A stretch of 64,000 nucleotides of DNA from Rhodocyclaceae bacterium (lineage in GTDB: Bacteria > Pseudomonadota > Gammaproteobacteria > Burkholderiales > Rhodocyclaceae), in assembly GCA_016721505.1 (NCBI GenBank), contig JADKHX010000014.1:94257-158256 (forward strand). Direction: 5' to 3'. Both the position numbers and the translations under genes were made by a program. Under the pieces are notes generated by a model. The model searched no databases. It was given only the letters and a program-made list of their open reading frames with translations, and was not told where the DNA came from. This document shows, piece after piece, positions 63,908 to 64,000 of this stretch (within the stretch, counting starts at the first letter, position 1; the number at the start of each line of letters is the position of its first letter).

Positions 63908-64000
63908 ATGGATGAAACACACAGACTCTCGATGAAAAATGCCCCAAGTGTCAAAGCCCTCTTGTGATGGCAACAACCAGATCAGGAAAGAAGCTGAAAC
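63908..64000 (+). CDS. Zinc-ribbon protein, N-terminal fragment (runs off window)
   Basis: Starting at the ATG at 63908, and allowing a two-base error in the ACACAC run, the reading is MDETQTLDEKCPKCQSPLVM followed by ATTRSGKKLK. CPKC is the first half of a C4 zinc ribbon of the topoisomerase I C-terminal type. The window ends before the second half. Confidence 0.35.

Overview
The window joins DNA from two unrelated bacteria. Positions 1 to about 39,015 come from a betaproteobacterium: the order atpDGAHFEBI, parB, parA, rsmG, mnmG, mnmE, yidC, yidD, rnpA, rpmH, dnaA, dnaN, gyrB is the classic proteobacterial replication-origin neighbourhood, and ZapD, the SPOR protein next to type III pantothenate kinase and BirA, and NtrC fit Betaproteobacteria. 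Positions from about 39,015 to 64,000 are more AT-rich and carry a gene set typical of the Patescibacteria (Candidate Phyla Radiation, possibly Microgenomates): DUF4012, DUF3048, DUF4446, a DUF5679 zinc protein, secDF, an hrcA-grpE-dnaK-dnaJ cluster, a short cysS and many small proteins. The two halves meet inside a hybrid reading frame that begins as patescibacterial NusA and continues as the receiver domain of NtrC. The contig is therefore almost certainly chimeric.

Region by region. 1-6,340: ATP synthase operon on the minus strand. 6,457-10,652: parB, parA, rsmG, mnmG, followed by two parS sites, one of which forms the last codons of a TSUP transporter gene. 11,545-15,337: mnmE, yidC, yidD, rnpA, rpmH. 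15,338-20,799: the likely origin, then dnaA, dnaN and gyrB on the plus strand. 20,817-32,848: metabolic, envelope and cofactor genes (DUF808, aroE, mtgA, zapD, coaE, a haloalkane dehalogenase, coaX, birA, an MFS-acyltransferase fusion). 32,880-33,180: a low-complexity poly-G stretch that looks like failed base calling. 33,190-37,464: remnants, broken by many frameshifts, of a PLD/SNF2 helicase, an Eco57I-like methylase and an AlbA_2-type ATP-binding protein, resembling a restriction or defence island. 37,637-39,015: a frameshifted ntrC. 39,020-64,000: the patescibacterial segment, with about one frameshift per kilobase.

The most interesting signal is a dispersed element of about 26 bp, 5'-GYCAGTTGGTGCTG, four variable bases, then CACGCCGT. 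It occurs nine times (one copy is a half) between 6.4 and 37.7 kb, in both orientations, and never in the patescibacterial half. Seven copies lie inside housekeeping genes (rsmG, mnmE, aroE, coaE twice, birA, ntrC), where they are translated in several different frames. In rsmG, coaE, birA and ntrC they coincide with stretches of protein absent from the usual family sequence; another sits on the parB stop codon. The element recalls the Rickettsia palindromic elements that insert into genes, but I do not recognise this sequence. A second short repeat supplies the dnaJ stop codon in the patescibacterial half, where a CIRCE-like operator also overlaps the hrcA promoter.
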